Assembly (NCBI RefSeq): GCF_900142015.1
Contig: NZ_FQZN01000033.1
Location: forward strand, 1 to 60,798
Length of the DNA: 60,798 nucleotides
From: Bacteroides stercorirosoris
GTDB taxonomy: Bacteria > Bacteroidota > Bacteroidia > Bacteroidales > Bacteroidaceae
Direction of reading: 5' to 3'
Shown: positions 59,846 to 60,798 of the stretch, piece after piece
Numbering within the stretch: position 1 is the stretch's first letter
Layout of the letters: each line of letters starts with the position of its first letter
Notes under the pieces: model-generated
What the model saw: only the letters and a program-made list of their open reading frames with translations
Told to the model about the DNA's origin: nothing
The model's database searches: none
Made by a program: the position numbers and the translations under genes

Positions 59846-60535
59846 TTATTCTAATGGAATAAACTCGTTTGTCTCATAATTAACGATTTGCCTATCAATA
59901 AAACTGGCATAAGCCACTTTATCCGCGAGGCCTTTCTCTGTATAAAATTGAATTTGCGATTGATTATAAAAGTATTTTTTCCATGCCTGGCGCAATTGCG
60001 AAACATTCAATTTTTGAGAGGTTAAAACACGTGTGCCATTAGAGTAAGCTTCTAATATCTGCAAAGATATGCCATCTATTTTTCCTATTATCCGTCGTGC
60101 AGTAGAGACCTGAGCATTTATCTTACCTGCATCAGTTTTACGAATAGCCATCCCTTCCAAGCTGTATCTCTTAGTTCTATCTGCAATTCTTCCACTTACA
60201 TTTATTTTCAGGTTAACAATGCCATTGGCATTATATGCAGCCAGTTGCTTCAATACTTCATTATACAAAGCATCCAAGGATGGTTCTACATAGGTCTTAT
60301 TTATCCACCCACCATCACTTATCGCGTATAAGCTGCCTATTGTCTCATAATCAAAACTCACAGAATTAGATTCTGTTACGAAGACTCCTTTTGATGTCAA
60401 CGGTGAATAATCAAAGACTCCCGCAAAGGCATATGGAGCCGGTAGTGGTGGTGATGGTAATGTAACACAAGATACTAAATTCAAGCTTAGTATAGCCAAT
60501 GTAAAGATTAAAGTAAATAGTTGTTTCATATTCAA
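59846..60535 (-). CDS. Outer-membrane-type lipoprotein of unknown function (229 aa)
   Basis: Signal peptide with lipobox LNLVSC (Cys23; two from an earlier Met). YSPLTSKGVFVTESNSVSFDYETIGSL and LYNEVLKQLAAYNANGIVNLKI suggest a YbjQ-like alpha/beta core. No enzyme motif. Likely a chromosomal or element cargo gene; the IS end starts ~170 bp upstream. Confidence 0.68.
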   Translation of the reverse strand: MNMKQLFTLIFTLAILSLNLVSCVTLPSPPLPAPYAFAGVFDYSPLTSKGVFVTESNSVSFDYETIGSLYAISDGGWINKTYVEPSLDALYNEVLKQLAAYNANGIVNLKINVSGRIADRTKRYSLEGMAIRKTDAGKINAQVSTARRIIGKIDGISLQILEAYSNGTRVLTSQKLNVSQLRQAWKKYFYNQSQIQFYTEKGLADKVAYASFIDRQIVNYETNEFIPLE

Positions 60536-60703
60536 TATTTTATAATGCCTAAACTAATTCTTTATACCGTACTCGATCGGAATCGCCCAGAGCCTGTTCA
60601 ACTACAGATTACACGATATAAGGAATTAGATCATTAGGTTTGCTTTGAACTCTAAATTCAAGATAAGTAATCTCGACAAAAAGAAAAAAGGATGTGTCTT
60701 TCG
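60536..60703. other. Promoter region of the lipoprotein gene
   Basis: AT-rich interval between the lipoprotein start and the IS end. No ORF or clear box identified. Confidence 0.5.
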
Positions 60704-60798
60704 TGAAGTGCCCCCCGAAAGTTGGACGTTAAATTATAACTTTATAAATTCTCTTCATAATGAGCTCGGTATTGTACCGGGCTCATTCCATTTAGCTT
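60704..60798 (-). mobile_element. IS3-family element, end fragment (inverted copy)
   Basis: Begins TGAAGTGCCCCCCG and is the exact reverse complement of bases 1-93, with two extra bases. The element continues beyond the window. Confidence 0.8.
60742..60798 (-). CDS. IS3-family transposase (OrfB), C-terminal fragment
   Basis: Encodes KLNGMSPVQYRAHYEENL and a stop at 60742; identical to the frame at 1-55 plus one codon. Confidence 0.75.
   Translation of the reverse strand, partial: KLNGMSPVQYRAHYEENL

Overview
The window looks like chromosome of a Bacteroides species or close relative. Many genes sit just downstream of a TAnnTTTG box, the Bacteroides -7 promoter element. Chromosomal genes mostly lack Shine-Dalgarno sequences. 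The content includes a fimbrillin/DUF3575/DUF5119 fimbrial locus, a histone-H1-like small protein, a Bacteroides-type HU protein and a membrane TPR/AraC regulator. The two ends are the same 93 bp in inverted orientation. They encode the C-terminus and terminal inverted repeat of an IS3-family element, so this is probably a whole draft contig that stops in IS copies on both sides.

Region by region. 0.2-5.6 kb (minus strand): a zinc alcohol dehydrogenase and SpoU methyltransferase pair, then a Cof-phosphatase/MenI-thioesterase fusion with a DUF3352-like membrane protein. 5.7-8.4 kb: an AT-richer two-gene operon of a MazG-like NTP pyrophosphohydrolase overlapping a 786-residue protein. That protein joins a PD-(D/E)XK nuclease, a DUF2075 helicase and a C-terminal S24/UmuD-like autoprotease. 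It is the best candidate here for an undescribed defence or stress system. 8.5-24.6 kb: housekeeping and accessory genes, namely a lipoprotein, MBL hydrolase, two orphan histidine kinases, DEAD-box helicase, VOC-GNAT fusion, RluA synthase, GH28, endonuclease IV, HD hydrolase, MFS exporter, MGMT domain and an AAA/PD-(D/E)XK protein. 24.8-28.9 kb: an unrecognised protein, an Rpn-like nuclease, an HU protein and a metallophosphoesterase.

29.1-37.0 kb: a minus-strand fimbrial operon (small membrane protein, DUF3575, DUF5119, two fimbrillins, one tip-like lipoprotein). Its TPR/AraC regulator lies just upstream. Three 21-bp-phased half-sites sit between the regulator terminator and the operon. 37.1-40.7 kb: small stress and regulatory genes (GNATs, AraC/GyrI-like, YoaP-like, polyvalent kinase, zinc ribbon, a GrpB relic). 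41-47.5 kb: MaoC, SDRs, SGNH hydrolase, K+ channel, YjbQ, lytic transglycosylase, MgtC. 47.5-56.9 kb: the TIGR03915/TIGR03916 putative DNA-repair pair, an H1-like protein, an AlbA-domain protein, an AGCS symporter, a long KamA-like radical SAM protein and a uracil-DNA-glycosylase-like protein.

57.0 kb to the end: tRNA-Trp(CCA) followed by a tyrosine recombinase and short, overlapping minus-strand genes with strong AAGGAGG sites. This resembles the end of an integrated element using the tRNA as attachment site.

Non-coding structure is rich. There are two copies of a CACAGATT hairpin repeat, one 288-bp palindromic MITE-like element, and three separate intergenic arrays with a 22-bp period. Four genes have the -7 box only 4-7 nt before the ATG, which predicts leaderless mRNAs. 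All identifications come from reading motifs; no database search was run.
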